A stretch of 64,000 nucleotides of DNA, taken from NCBI GenBank assembly GCA_015680685.1, contig MNCI01027250.1:118076-182075 (forward strand). The letters run 5' to 3'. This document shows positions 23,783 through 37,343 of this stretch, in pieces; within the stretch, counting starts at the first letter, position 1; every line of letters begins with the position of its first letter. Below the pieces are notes generated by a model that saw only the letters and a list, made by a program, of their open reading frames with translations, was not told where the DNA came from and made no database searches. Made by a program: the position numbers and the translations under genes. Source of the stretch: Gnetum montanum (Eukaryota > Streptophyta > Gnetopsida > Gnetales > Gnetaceae).

Positions 23783-24599
23783 GAGAAAATACTACAATGG
23801 TGATGATGGTGGTGGTCACACACACACACCCACCCACACATAGAACGTTGGTGTATATGCATTGATACAAATGCACCAACATAATGACAAATGTTTGATT
23901 AATAGGACATTGTTGACATAGAATGAACGTAACACCATTGATCAATGATCTTCAACTATTCATTCAGTAGTAATTCACTCTTTTCATACATTCATATGAT
24001 ATTTAGCTAATCAAACCTTAAGAGCACTTATATTCAAAAGTTCTAGAAAATAACTTTGAATTGAAATAATAATCATAGATGGTACAATCTCCTTATTTGA
24101 AATTAGTTCATGAACTTTGAATTGGAATGGTGATCATGGTTGATATAATTTCCTTATTAGGAGATGGGGGAAGTGGTGGATGGGGGAGATGTTAAACCCA
24201 CAAAAAATAAATAACAATATTAAAGAAAATTCAAAGTACATCAGATCATCGAAGAGAGAGTATAAAGAAAATACCTAATGGTTTTGAGAGTAAGATGGTT
24301 GAAGGGAAATTTTCTTGGATTTTCTCCACCATTCATCATTATTTCTTGTTGTCATTATGATATTCATCCAATTAATATTTTCTTTTCTTAGTTCCCATAC
24401 CAAAAATATTTATCCATATCCCTTAGTTTATGGATTTATTTTTAGATTAGTATGGAGTAGGTTCATTCTAATAATTAATCATCTTTAAATACTAAATCTA
24501 GATGTTATGAAAAGATAATTAATTTTTCTAGAAAATAAGAAAACTAGCTATCTTTAATTATTCAATTAGAATATTACAATAGGATTCCCAAAACCCACA
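23783..24599. repeat. Simple and short tandem repeats
   Basis: A CA/CCCA-rich microsatellite lies near 23,817-23,838. A degenerate tandem pair with a period of about 61 bp begins with AACTTTGAATTG at 24,052 and again at 24,113. No gene is seen. Confidence 0.6.
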
Positions 24600-25364
24600 A
24601 AACACTCAAATGATGTGATGAAGCATGAGGATCCACAACCACAATGGTTATTCTCAATGCAAGGTTAACCGATGGAAAATCTCTCCCATAACCCAAGATT
24701 GATATTTAGTTTAGAGAAGTAAACATGATATAAGAATACATAGGCCAATCCACACACATTGATCTTGGAGCTACAATCATTTTGCACTCACTGAATGTGC
24801 TCTACCACACTCTTGCTAAGCTCTCCTCAACTCAAGAGATCTCATCAAGACTTCTCTCTTACTTTTTTCCCACCTTGTACAATCATGAAATACCCACTAA
24901 CTTATTAAGAAAAATAAGATAAAAACCTAGGAAAAATTTCTACAAGATCAACTTGGAGTTTCCATACTATTTCTATTGTTTTCCTTTGTCTCTTTGTTGT
25001 TTCCCAACTTGGAATAGTTAATTCTAGAAGTTTTCCAACCATATGAATCATCTCGCATCTCCTTGGGTCATCTCTTGCAAAAATAGCTCTTTTGATCAAG
25101 ACATTTGCTATTTTTGGGAGACGTCTCCTTCCTATATAATATGTCTCCTTCTTCACAAGACATCTTGCCTCCTTTGTTATGGAGATGTCTACCCCAAGAC
25201 ATCTCATCTACCAAGTCATCTCCTACTAGACAAAAACATCTACTATGAAGACTCCACTCCTGACCAAGAAATCTTCTTGACCTCTAAGATGTATCCATAG
25301 AGTCAAAAACCTAAAAAATACATACATAAAGAAGAACAAGTGGATTAGAAGATGTGTTCCTACA
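24600..25364 (-). repeat. Possible LTR at the 3' side of the Tat-type pol
   Basis: On the - strand a purine-rich tract (25,381-25,365, AAGGATGGAAGAGCTGG) is followed at 25,364 by TGTAGGAACAC, which has the look of a polypurine tract and LTR start. It lies about 590 bp beyond the integrase end of the - strand Tat-type pol, where a 3' LTR would belong. The block holds a cluster of AGATGTCT/AGACATCT motifs (about 25,060-25,290). No partner LTR was identified, so the left limit is arbitrary. Confidence 0.3.
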
Positions 25365-25923
25365 CCAGCTCTTCCATCCTTCAAAAAGTAAACTCATGTG
25401 AACAAGGGAGTAGGGGTTGAAGTGATCCCCCAATCATGAAGTTCATTCTCATGGATGCATACAACATCATCCATAAACTAATCCTTCCAATAGATTAAAT
25501 ATTCTTATCTATTGACTCTTCAAGTGGTAGAAGCTTCCCTCTACTTGAATGCCTTCCTTCCTTTTGAATGCTTGAATTGATTAATAGCCTCCTTCAAAGG
25601 GGTAATGGAAGTGATATGAGACATGCACCCTTACCATGGAAAGACAAGCTAACCAAATCTTGCACATCAAGGTCACATGGTAACTTGCTACCACAATGAG
25701 TTGCACCTTTGTTATGACTTTTAGGGTTCATCCTACAAGCACAACTCTAAAGGAATAAGAAAACAAGATAAAGAATACATGTTGTTACAAGACATTAAAT
25801 AAGGCTACATGACATAATAAGCACATTACATTCCACCATAGGCTACTACTAATACTACATTAAGAGATCTGTGTTTTGCATCATAGATTTTACAAAGTTT
25901 TTAGTTTATTTGTCATGCCAAAT

Positions 25924-25949
25924 AGAGAGAGAGAGAGAGAGAGAGAGAT
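25924..25949. repeat. (GA)n microsatellite
   Basis: An uninterrupted GA run lies just beyond the end of the Tat-type integrase remnant. Confidence 0.9.
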
Positions 25950-27140
25950 CATGTGGGCTCACTTGTTATATGTTGTAAAGGCCATTGATGTTGACTGTTT
26001 GTCCATACCTACAAAGAAAAGACTATAGGAAAACACATCAAATATAATAAGGTTTAACATAAGAGTGTTGACCGGATTGGTTGATTCATTCCCATCCATA
26101 TCTACCAATTTGAATGTCCCATTTCCATAAGCTTTGTAACCAAGAAAGGTCCCTCCCAACTGGATGAGAATTTGTCTGCATATTCATGAATAGCCTTGGG
26201 GACTAGATCTTCTTCCTTGATCTTTCATCTATTTAGATAATAATGATGTTATTGCTTCTACCTCCCTTAGTATCATTTGATGTGAGTAAGAATTTTTATT
26301 TGCTACTCTTCCACTAAATTGAGATCAATGGTACACAACTTCTTGTTTTGCTCATCATTGATGAAGTTAGATAGGGCTACTCTTAGTGATGGAACCTATA
26401 ATTCAAGAGGCAAAACAACTACAAATTCATAAACAAGGCTATACAAGATTACAGTAATTGTAGTTCAAAAGGTAGTCCTATAGGCCCAAAGTTTATAAAG
26501 AAGTCACTCATTCCACTTGCATCTATTGTTGTTTAACATCTTTTTGAGCAAGTTTATGATGATCGTATTACTAACTTCAACTTTTTCATTAGCTTAAGGA
26601 TAGTATGGTGATGAAAAGAAATTCTTAATGCTTAGTTCTTTATAAAAGGATTGTGTTTCTTGGCTATTAAACTATGGTCCATTATCTATGAATACAATTA
26701 GAGGTATGCCAAAATGGGCTACTATGTTATCTAGTCTAAATTTATAAACTTGTTGAGATGTTTTCTTCCTTAGAGGAATAGCTTCAATGCACTTGGTAAA
26801 ATATTTAGTTACACTAATGATAAAGCTATTACCTACAAGATAATTAGGCATTATAGGTCCAATAATGTCAACTCCCCATCATTGAAATCACTAAATTATC
26901 TTAGTGTGTAACTTAGTTGATGGCACATGTATTAAATTAGTGTGCTATTGAGAGGTATCACAAGTTTTAACCTTCTGCAGGTAGTTTCTTTCCATATAGG
27001 GCCACTAATATCCCAATCATATAATCTTTGCAACCATGGATCTAGGTGCTATATGTCCTCCATATACACCATTGTGGGCTTGCTCAAGGATTGTACGATC
27101 TTCATTTTGGCCCAAGCACACCAACAATATGCCATCATGG
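25950..27140 (-). pseudogene. Tat-type integrase remnant
   Basis: The HHCC finger is seen as HNGVYGGHIAPRSM followed by CDTSQ (about 27,110-26,960; one of the cysteines is changed). The core keeps all three catalytic positions: WGVDIIGP (about 26,875), FIDNGP (about 26,690) and KVEVSN (about 26,600). LWAYRTT and the C-terminal segment TFLGYKAYGNGTFKLVD (26,159-26,080) complete the domain. In-frame stops are scattered, so it is not active as it stands. Confidence 0.82.
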
Positions 27141-27479
27141 GAACTTCAACATAATGTGTTATCAACTACAATGACATATTATTTTGATATCTTACATACA
27201 ACATCATTTTGGGAAGTAATCAAGTTCTATGGAGATTCATCATGCATTAGGTAAAATTTTATATCATTATACCACTTCTTTTGAGAAACATTGTCGATAG
27301 TAGCTATAGAGAGATCTTTTGTGTTCTACATGATGGAAAGAACATAGTTCTGCATTAAAGAAGGTAACTTGCTAAATACATCTGGTGTCACACTTAGGGC
27401 TAAGGTTGTAATGGCATTAGTTAATGTATTCTTGGTTTAGGGTATATGTTGAATGCCAACATCTGTAAATTATTTCATT

Positions 27480-28340
27480 AGTTTATTAGAAAAATCATGG
27501 TAAGATTATAAATGTTTAGCTTTACATGCATAAACCTTAGTTACTTGGTTAACCATAAGTTGTGAATCATCTTTTATCATTAGGCATTTGATTCCTTATC
27601 TATGAGCTACCATCATTCATCATATTAACCCTTCATATTCCACCATGTTGTTGGTCTAAGAGAATTGAAAATGATAAGTAAAAGGTTGGATCTCAATAGA
27701 GGATGATATTATAATAGCAACTGTACTAACTCCATTGGTAGTTGAAGTTCCATCAAAGTTCATGATATCCTCATAACCCTTGGGCACCTCATTAACAATG
27801 TTAACATGCTCATCAAGAAAATCAGGATTGATGGCTACATGGTCTTCAACTGGAAAAACTATCATTTGTGTAGCTATATCTTAACCTTTGGTTAAGGCTT
27901 GGTAGATGTAATGTAGGTCAAACTCAACTATTATGGCCTTCCACTGGGCTATTCAGCTACTTTCATAAATGTTGGTCATTATGGCTCTTAATATGTTATC
28001 TTTGCATATAACATTGACTTGACTCCTAAAGAGGTAGTATCTTCACTTCTTCAAGGAGAAGACTAGGACAATAAAATACTTCTCAACCTCCATGTATCAA
28101 GTTTCATAGGATATTAATGCATGACTCAAGTAGCATACCATGTAGCTATGATCCATCATCTTATTTTTGATAGAGTATAGAGGTTATGGATGTATCAGAG
28201 ATAGCAAGGTAGATGGAAAAGGGCTTATCCTTTTATAGTGGATACACAGTGGACAATTAAGCCAACCCCTTCTTAATGTTATTAAAGGCTTCTTGACATT
28301 GGGTGATATACTCATGGTGAAATCCTTTCTTAAGCAAGTG
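27480..28340 (-). pseudogene. Tat-type tandem RNase H domains, remnant
   Basis: The retroviral-type RNase H part (about 28,340-27,900) is badly decayed. The following part (27,860-27,620) is clearer: FDGTSTTNGVSTV then TNNMVEYEGLI matches the archaeal-type RNase H that Tat elements carry behind the first domain, where the Asp of FDG and the Glu of EYE are catalytic in family members. Both are present here. A stop separates the two blocks. Confidence 0.75.
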
Positions 28341-28399
28341 TTGCATGGATTGTAGCTTATCTATAAGAGTTAATATGAATCTGTCAATAAATTGTAGTC

Positions 28400-29545
28400 T
28401 ACCTTGTAGTCCTTATAGCTGCTTACGGAGAGTAGGTGCTATCAAGTTGGTTATGACTTTAACCTTATTAGTTTTGACACATATCCCTACTTTAGATACT
28501 AAAAAGTCAAGCATCTTACTAGTTTTAACACTGAAGAAATACTTCTTAGGATTGAGTCTAAGTTTGTATTTGAGACATCACTTAAGTATTAAGTCAAGTC
28601 ATATGCATGGCCATTGGCCACTTTGGATTTGACTACAATATCATCCACATAATTGTTGAGTAATCCTAGTGTGTAGTCACTAAATATATAGGTCATAGCT
28701 TGTTGATAGGTTGCACCCATATTTTTCAAACTAAATGGCATCATGGTGTAACAAAATGTTCTCCAAGGGGTCATCAAGGTTATGTAAAGTTGATGCTCTT
28801 GGTTGATTCTAACTTGGTTATATCTCAAGAACACATTCATGGAGGATAATAAGGAATTTCTAGTTGTGGTATCGATGATTTGATCAATTCTAGGCAAACG
28901 GAAATCATGTTTAGTAGTTTCCTCATTTAGATCTCAAAAATCAATGCAAATTGGTATACTTAAATTTTTCTTAGGGACCACCACTATGTTAGACACCCAA
29001 TCAGCATAGTCAAGAGCTCAAATGAAACTAGATTGGTAAAGTTTCATAATCTCATCATCAACTTTCAAGGCTAGATCTAGTCTAATTTTATAAATCTTTC
29101 ATTTAACTAGTTTAATACTAGGGTCAAGTATAATGTTGTGCTAAACTAGGTGTGGATCAAGACCTAGCATATCTTCATATGACGAGGCAAAGGCCTTAAT
29201 GTTATTTTGAATGACCTTGGTAATGTCTTAAGCCTGCTACCATTCAAGTAAGGAACTTAATTTTAGTTTTTTCTCCTCACCATTATGTGTTGTGACTAGA
29301 ACCTCAACTAGAGAGTCCTTAGTAATGTCACCTGCTTCGAGATCAAGGATTTTAACTATGTGTTTAGGCCATTCGAGAGGCTTTTCTATAGAGGCTATGT
29401 AGTCAAACAAGATCTTAAGCTCAAGGTCTAGGTAACTAAGATTGATGGATTTCTCAACATCATTGTAAGGTCTAGTTAGGCTTAGAGGTAAGCTAAATTA
29501 CACCCAGGTATCCATACTCTAGTTTTGCACATCAACCATAAGCAC
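28400..29545 (-). pseudogene. Tat-type reverse transcriptase remnant
   Basis: The frame can be followed from VDVQN (about 29,540) through SLPLSLTRPYND and AFASSYEDMLGLDPHLV (about 29,170), the Tat version of the SYxDMPGLDP block. The catalytic motif YVDDIVVKS lies near 28,650 with both Asp kept, and ATYQQAMTYIF precedes it. Tat elements typically have Y-V-D-D at this site, whereas Athila has F-M-D-D. Several ancestral Gln codons read TAG or TAA, so the gene is broken by point decay rather than large deletion. Confidence 0.85.
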
Positions 29546-29989
29546 ATTAAATCACACTTATGTGATAAAATTGTTAAATAATGTAAAATAATGTAAAGAT
29601 AGAACTAAGTAAGGTTAAGTAAGGTTAAAACATAGTAAAATAAGGCCAAACAAAGCACAGTAGGGTAGTATATGATCTAACATGATCATATGTTGTTAGT
29701 TTTAGGCCTTAGCAAGCCATGGTGGGAGGCCTATTTAACTGGGTAGGGTCCTTATGGTGCTTGTAGTAATCTTTGGAGTTAGGAATTAGCGATCTTGAAC
29801 TAAGTTCCACTTCCTCAAACCTTCATACACTATGCCTATATGTTGGTCACTGTAGGGAACTAGTATGCCAGCATATGAGACTGAAATATGTGGTTTCTAG
29901 GTGGTCCAAACTTAGTTTTGGGCACCCTTGGGCTCTTGTGATAACTTCCAGGGCCTGTAGTAGGATTTCGACCTCTCAAATGGTCATTT

Positions 29990-31600
29990 TGAGCTTGTTT
30001 TGAGGTAGGAAAAAGGTTGTTTATAATTTTTATGTTGGCCTATATGATAGCCAACATATTTCTCCTAGGCTACCGGTGTATATTCTAAAAAATTTGGTTC
30101 TAGAGGTTTCTTTTAACCAATTTTTGTATATCAGTGTAGTGGTCTAGGAGAGAAAATAAGTCAATTTTGTAATTTATTTGAGCTAATGAAGTCATTTCAA
30201 GCTACCACACCTTGATTTATACACTAGCCAATGTATAAATCTTGTTCCCCTACATATTTGTGCTGGAAAAATTATTTCATGAATTCTCAACTTTGGAATT
30301 TTGGCTACATCAAGCTTCTAGGATAAAGTATAGGTCTTAGGGTCAAAAAATGAATTTTCTATGTGAAAATAAATCAACCAAATTTTTTCTTGTACTTTTT
30401 ATGCTAGCCAATACACTAGCCAATGTATTTCTTCTGATGACTTAATGTAAAAGTGATAAAAATTGAATTTTCCATGTCTAACCAACGTCAAATTATAGAT
30501 GGCTTCCAGTTTTAGGATCCTAGAATGTCCCATTCAAATTCTAGATAATTTGGGGTGTTGAAAACTTACTTAAACTCCCAACAATCTATTTATATCCTAG
30601 GCAGCATATATACCCTATATACCCTACATAAAAACTAAGTTTAGCAATTTGTGAGATCATTCAACTTAGCTTCATGATCTTTGAAGTCAGTGGTATCTGC
30701 AAGTAGGGTTTGGTAATTGATATGATGTATTTTGTGGTCATTTGGACTATTAGAAGGCTTTTTCTTAATTTTTATGCTAATTTAAATGCTAGCTAGCATA
30801 TAAATCCTATGTTCCTAGCATAAAAAACTAAGATTTAGGTTTGTGAGGCCATTTCAACCATCTTTCCTACTCCCCAGGGCTCCAAAACCAATACCTAGGA
30901 TTTTGTGCTAGGATAAGTATTTTTGGGCAAAATGGAAGGGCAAAGAAAAGTCTGTTGATGATTTATATGCTTCCTATATGTTAGTAAGCATATAGGCTCT
31001 ACTTCTCCAGCGTAAAAGATAGGGATTGGCTAATTTTGACACCTTTTGGCTTGACTTTTGGAGTTCCATGATTGTTGATGGCTCCAACTAGGTTTCAGGA
31101 TTGGAGTTATTAATTTAAAAGGTGAATTTGGTCATCATATTTATCCTAGATACTAATTGTAAAAAACCCTAGATAATTTTTTTCAGCAATTTCAGGCTAT
31201 CTCCTAGCACCTAGAGGTTTTCCAATAGTAGTGCCTAGGGCTCTAGTGTGGCATGAAGGTTTGTTGGCTAGATCCTATACCTTGTTCCATGGCTTGCATG
31301 TTTGGATGAGCATAATTTCCCAACATAAAAATATGTTGAAGCCTTAAATCCTAGCGTATTGGAATTTTTCATGTTTCACCTTGTTAGTACCCTATGGGGC
31401 CCATCCAAGGTAAAGATGCTAGCTAAGTAAAAATCTCAAGTAATCCTAGCATAATTACATCTTTCCTTTTATGAACACCAAGTTCACTAGATGTAATATG
31501 GGTGTTTCAAGGGTAGTGGTTTTTTATTTCAACCCATAAGTATATGGGAAGTCCAAGCATTAACACTTTTCTACATGCAAACTTCCTAAGCTTAGGTTTT
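29990..31600 (+). repeat. Degenerate repeat block with TATGCTAG motifs
   Basis: About six to seven weakly conserved units start near 30,037, 30,215, 30,405, 30,600, 30,785 and 30,970, spacing about 180-195 bp. Each carries variants of TTTATGCTAGCC, AGCCAATGTATAAAT and CCTAGCATAAA, the first and last being near reverse complements. Related motifs (CTCCAGCGTAAA, GGCCAATGTATAAG) recur in the same orientation at 51,500-53,110. No coding frame was seen. Confidence 0.5.
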
Positions 31601-32389
31601 TGCTAGATGAAACAATTGGTATTAAGTCTTGGTAGACCTAAACTTCAAGGTTCGGTAGTTAAGAGTGTATTTTCACTCTTCTCCTACCCTAAAGGTAGTG
31701 TAGTTGTAAAAGAATTGAAGATTGTGCTCCCATTTTGCAAGATGTCAAGGAGGAGGGGATCATCCAGCAAAAACCCAATATTGAAGGAGGCAAATGAGAT
31801 TGCAATGGTCATATTCCAACTTTCCAATCCTTTCATTAGTGAGGGCCCTTCAACCATGATGGCCAAGTATCCACTTTTTCACTATTTGTTATTTTACTAA
31901 TTTTCATTGTAATGTGAAGGAGTTTTCTATAGTCTAGGCTTGCTTGTATGATAAATTTTTGTTTTGCTTGTGTTAAATCTTAGCTTTAGCTTGTATGTCT
32001 ACATTTAGATTGTAATTTTGACTTTAGATCTGTTTTGTACAAAAATTTGAATTTTTTTCAAGTCCATTCTATGCATTTTTTGCCCTAATTTTACCAAAAA
32101 TAGCCAAAATGTGTGATTTTTTATAAGGTTATGGTGCATGATTTCTAATTTTGGAGTTCGTGGGGCTATTGTACAAGCTTTAACAATTACCCTAGAGTGG
32201 AATCATTATTTTTAAATCTCTCATTAATTTTTTATGAGTTTTTTCATAACCTAGTGCATAGTGTATTTTTTTATTTTCGAATGATTTTCCCTCCAAAAAT
32301 TAATAGTGTTGCCTTACCTAAGAAATTTTTCTAGCAATGGTCCATCACCCTAGGGATTTTTTGGACAATTTAGAATGGCTTTGCATAAT

Positions 32390-33120
32390 CTTTGAAATTT
32401 TTTGAATCTTTCCTACAATTTTCCCAGAGGTTTTACTGTAGCTATTTCACTATAAACAATTCAAGTAATTCTAGGTCACAATTTGAATTTTTTTAATACT
32501 TATTGGTGTAGGGTTGGTATGGAATTTGAGTTTATTTATGCTTTTTTTTTAATTTCTATAGTTAGAAAAATATTTTTTCAAATTTTTCATGAATTTTTCC
32601 AATCATGTGAACTACCTTGTGCAATTGCAATTTTAGTTCTTATGCCTGCAGGCTTTCAAGCCTACATTAGCAACATTGGTTACTTTTTGTGTTTTTTAGA
32701 CTATGTCCAAGGTCTCTATAGGTCATTTACATAATGTGGAGTCTTGAATTGTATTTTGAATTTTTAAAATTTTTCTCTAGCTTTCCCAAATTTTTTGCTA
32801 TAACTATTTCATTGTAAACTAATTCTTCTAGTAAAAAATTTAGTCAATTTAAGCTAGAATTAAAATTTTTTTATAGTTTTGTGATCATTGTTATAACAAC
32901 CTTTAATTTTTTATTGGCATTTTCCCATTAGTTAAAGATTAAAATATTTTTTTTTTGAAATTTTCTATGCATTTTCTTAACTATGGGACTACCTTCACCA
33001 GTTGTAGTTTTTAGGCTACTTGGTTAATCCTTGGTTTTGTAAAAATATCAATTGGCTCAATTTTAATTTTTTTATGGTTAAAATTAATGATTTTGGTTGT
33101 TCTAAGCATATTTATGTAAT
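32390..33120 (+). repeat. Degenerate tandem duplication, about 360-370 bp
   Basis: The run from TTTTGAATCTTTCC through CTATTTCACTATAAACAATTC (about 32,390-32,465) is echoed at about 32,745-32,825. CAAATTTTTCATG followed by GAACTACCTTGTGCA at 32,578-32,623 is echoed at about 32,955-33,005. T-rich composition makes chance similarity a concern. Confidence 0.4.
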
Positions 33121-33291
33121 TTTGTGTAGGAATGTTGGCATTACACTTGTCATTTTTGACTTTAAGTATTCACAAGTTTTGTTTATCATTTTATTTTGTT
33201 CTTTAACAGTTATATTGTTGGTTGCATAGTGTATTTTTGAAGCCTATTTTGATAGTCATGGAACTAGTTAGGATCTTGTGTTGCATTAGGT

Positions 33292-36200
33292 ATGCCTGCA
33301 CAAAACAATTTACCTCCCAACATGATTCTTAATTGTGGTTATTTATGGTTTAGGCCTAGGACCAAAGAGTTCCTAGCATATTTTCTTGAGAACTTCAATG
33401 TGATTGTGTGGTCACACTTGGTGACTAACATTGTAGCTGTTATAGTAGAGACACTTCTATCAAGATCTACTAACCATATTTCCAAGTTCATGACAGATGA
33501 TCCTAGAACTCGAGTAGAAGTTAACCAATGCAATGATTCCTACACACTAAGGATCTACAAGTTATTCCATATTTGGTACATGCTTAGGTTCTCATAGTAT
33601 AACGTCAAAAACATCTTAATGATAGGCCACCAAATCAATAGTTTGTTTTAGAATCCTCCTAGTACCTTCTACATTTTACAAGCATGAGTTCCATCCTAAT
33701 TTTTTATTTTGTTCCTATTTTTTCTTTGTTATACTATTGGCTTTAATGATTTATATGTTCACATGTTGTAGGTGTGGGGTGCATGATGGAGGATTGATCA
33801 AAAGTGACCAAATCCTAGACATGGTACATACAACCTTGGAAGTTTTTGCGCAAGGCCTAACTATGAGACTTGTGGTGTTGCAGCAACTAAAGGATGACTT
33901 TTGCAAATATACATTATAGTTTTCTCAAGTCAACTACAAGTGTTTGGCTACTAGAACTACTCATACGTGGTGGGGTCTCCTAGAATTAGGCATACATGCA
34001 CCTATGATTTTCAAGATCCCTACATTTCCAAAGTCAAGTAAGTAATTTTTCTTTTAATTTTTCTATGTAATATCAACATTTTCTAGCTATTTTACTTTGT
34101 GGTTACTTTGGCCTTAATTAGTTAATTGGTTTCAATAATTTTACATTTAATTTTAATTTATTATGTTTATTATTCTTTAAGCTTTTTATGATCTACTTAT
34201 ACCAAAGGCTAATGGGTTATTCATGTTGAGTTGTAGGTCTTGTGCCTAGATATACCATTCTAATCACCTCAAGATGTGAGGAGAAAAAGCTCATTCTCAA
34301 GTGGGGTGAAGTAGACTTGGCACTAGAGTGGTTGGCAAGCAAGATACCTAGGGACATCCAATAAAGGATCGTCGATGTAGGTTTTCTTGATTTATTTACG
34401 CTTCCTAGCCTATCAATGCTTACTACAGTGATGGTGAATATGATTGACTCCTTTGACAAAGGAGTCAAAAATTTAATCTCTCATGTTCATGGTGTTCCTA
34501 TTACCTTGAGCATCAATGAATCCACATTTAACAACCTCTTCAATGTACCTTGTGAAGGCACTAAGTTTTTCACAAGACCAGGGAAAGAGGTGAGCCATAG
34601 AGAAGAGGTTGAGGAGTGGCTTAAGTTTCATGCTAGAGAAGGGTTTACATTTGATCAGTGTAAGATCATAAAAGCTAATGATACAATCCTCTATTTCACT
34701 TTAGAACATTTCCCTTATTACCATCACAAAAGATGATCATTGGTATTTTGTAGGCTTGAACCATGAAGAAGATCCTCATTGAGGGAACTAAGTTCAATTG
34801 GGCTACGTTCTTAGTCTCTAGGCTGCAGAAAGAGGTTCAAAAATTCTGCAATAATCTTAATACAATATGCCAAATGCACTTTGCATTTTTTGCTATGTAT
34901 CTAAGAAGGTTTGTAAAATTTCTAGTGGTCAAGAAGGATGGAAAGTGGATGAATTATGATCCCTCCTAATTTTTCAAGCATTGGGCCAAACATATTATTT
35001 TGGTTATGCAAGTCCAAGATCCACTAGTTGAAGATGTTGAAGAATCATTATTAGTTATCACTAAAAACTTTAGTGGCACACATTGTTCTTTCCCTACCAG
35101 CATGAGGAATGAACCTCATATTACCCATGGAAGTTTCAAGAAAGCCAAAGAGGTATGTGCAAAAGCTAATGGTGAAACTAAGGCAAGGTTGAAAATGCCA
35201 CAAGTTGAGAAAACAGTTCCTATTGTTGAACAACCATCAAGAAAGAACATATCCCTTAGGTTTGGAAAGGAAAATCATACTATTTCAAGTATGTTTTCTA
35301 TGAATTTTTTTTTTTTTTGCTTTTTTCATTTTGTGTATTTTTTATGTTGTTATATATTTATGTTATTTATTTAAATAAAATTTGCTAAATTGTGTTTTTA
35401 TTTATTTATTTTGTTGTCTTTGCAATTCTTGCAGGGAAACAACAAGAATTGGTAGCCTAGGCAGATCAAAGCTGACAAGAAGAGAAAGCACTAAAATAGC
35501 AAGAGGAAGAGAAGAGGGTATCTAATGAAGAATTAGATGCCCTATATTTTGTGTTTGAAGATTCTCCATTTGATTACAAACCTCCTGTTGGCTTTCTACA
35601 TGGTCTTCTAGGTACTTATTCATTTTAGTTTATGCATTTTATTTCATAGTTTTATATAAGATTTTTTTAGTTGTTTAATTGTATTGATGGTTATACTTGT
35701 TGTACTACTTGAGCCTCTTCTAGAAGCATCCACCTTTACATTTCATTTGAATCCTTAGGCTAAGGTTCTAAACAAGACTAAGTTTATGCAAGGCATGGAA
35801 GAAGGTATGGTTAATTAGTTACAACAGATAGCTCTTGATGTTGGTAAGAACAGTTAGCATATTTTTCCTTGAGGATTTTGCCATTTATATATTTTTATAT
35901 TTTTATGGATTTCTACATTTTATTCCTACATGGTTATTTTTTTTCTTACTATTTTTATGTGTATATTTTTATTGTGGTTATTGTAGTGTCCAAGTTTAAA
36001 TGGGATCCTAAGCATGATGTTGAACTTTATAATATGCCTATACTATCACCCAATGTGAAAAATGTTCCACAAAGGTTATATGAGGGGACCACTGAATATG
36101 CCCCCTCATATGCTAGGACTTCTTGGGAGTTCCAACACTCTAATGAATTCCTATGGAAGAGGGTAGTGGCCCTAGAAAAAAAACAAGCGGCAGGTAACTA

Positions 36201-37025
36201 AAATCACAGACCTTAGAGATAGCAAGGAGTTTATAAAGGCCCATGTAACCAACAAAGACTCCTTGCAAACTAAGGAAATTGAGTGGTTACACTACTGGAG
36301 CGTCATCCATTGCAAGGTTGCTCTAGCCATGAGCAACACTAAAAAATACATGCAAATGGAGTTATTAGTGCATAAGGTTAGAGACTGAAGGAATTAATGT
36401 GCTTGGGTTCTTAAGTGAAGCAAGAAACAAAAGGATCACAAGTAAAAATACAAGATATAGAATGAAAGATATCTCAAGTGGCTATAAGAGAAGGTAGTAA
36501 AGAGTCAAAATCTTGAAATGTTTGTGTAGGAAATAAATGTAGAGGATGCTTTTAAGTTGTTCAAAGACTCTCTAGTAGTGTCTAATTCCCTTACTCTTTC
36601 ATATCACTACTACTTCTAGAGAGGCTACTACTATCTCCCTTTCTCGAGAGCCTCTTGAGTGAATAGATGTTAAGAGGAGAAACATCTTAATAGGTGTAGA
36701 TATTGGAGAAATAGATTGGACCAACATGAGTGAAGAGTAGATTCTTCACATGTTGGAGACTAGTTTTCTAAGCTTTTTCCTAGAAGACCTTGCTCTAGAA
36801 TCTCCAAAGGCTTCTTTTTTATAGTATTCATTTTAACATTTTTTTTAGTTTAGTTTTTCTTATTTATTTTTATTTTGTTTTTTGTGGCTATGTTTTGGCT
36901 ATAATGGCAACTAATTAATTTTTTGGTTTTATTTTTTTTGTTTTGCATAGGCTTCAGGTGATGGCAATGGCCCTACTTATTATGTTGGTAATGATGTTCC
37001 TCCTCCTCTTCCAGTTTCTCCTTAG
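33292..37025 (+). pseudogene. Multi-exon gene-like unit, decayed, function unknown
   Basis: Open segments are separated by T-rich introns with good GT-AG borders. The candidate exons are: 33,292-33,597; 33,772-34,037 (ends TCAA before GTAAGT); a block starting at 34,237 that continues through several open segments and ends at 35,288 before GTATGT; 35,435-35,611; 35,759-35,843; 35,987 to about 36,389; and a last exon from 36,951 to a stop at 37,023-37,025, ending DVPPPLPVSP. The first segment has RPRTKEFLAYFLENFNVIVW, which resembles the middle of FCP1-type HAD phosphatases but lacks the DxDxT motif. The 34,237 block vaguely recalls plant mobile-domain or transposon-associated proteins. There are internal stops (for example 34,362) and a probable frameshift at an A8 run near 36,175. 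It has no bracketing TIRs that I can see. Confidence 0.5.
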
Positions 37026-37270
37026 GAATACTAGTCTTGTCACATTTTTGGTCATTTCAATTATAGTGTTATATTATATTTTATTGGATATTCATAGCCG
37101 TTGGGGACTATGAGACATTTTATTATTGTTCATTGTTGCACAGTGTAACTAAGGGTACATGACACTCAATTTATTTTTGTTATTTTGGCATTTTTATCAC
37201 ATAGTGTAAATATGGCTATTGGCATGGATATTTTGACTATAAAAATTAATTTTACATACATATTTTTAGT

Positions 37271-37271
37271 A

Positions 37272-37314
<43 letters not shown>

Positions 37315-37323
37315 GTATGTATT
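37271..37323. repeat. Compound microsatellite (GT)n(TA)n(TGTA)n
   Basis: A GT run, then TA, then four to five TGTA/GTAT units, ending 20 bases before the target-site duplication of element 4. Confidence 0.95.
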
Positions 37324-37343
37324 TTACGTTTTAGCTGTATAAA

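Larger units (their letters stand above)
25950..29545 (-). mobile_element. Tat/Ogre-type Ty3/gypsy pol region
   Basis: RT, RNase H, a second archaeal-type RNase H and integrase occur in that order on the - strand, a layout peculiar to the Tat lineage. It stops upstream of RT at about 29,545. Gag and protease of the same lineage lie on the same strand at 47,900-50,240. They may be the other half of one element, separated by 18 kb, or belong to a different one. Stops are frequent, often at expected Gln or Arg codons. Confidence 0.82.
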
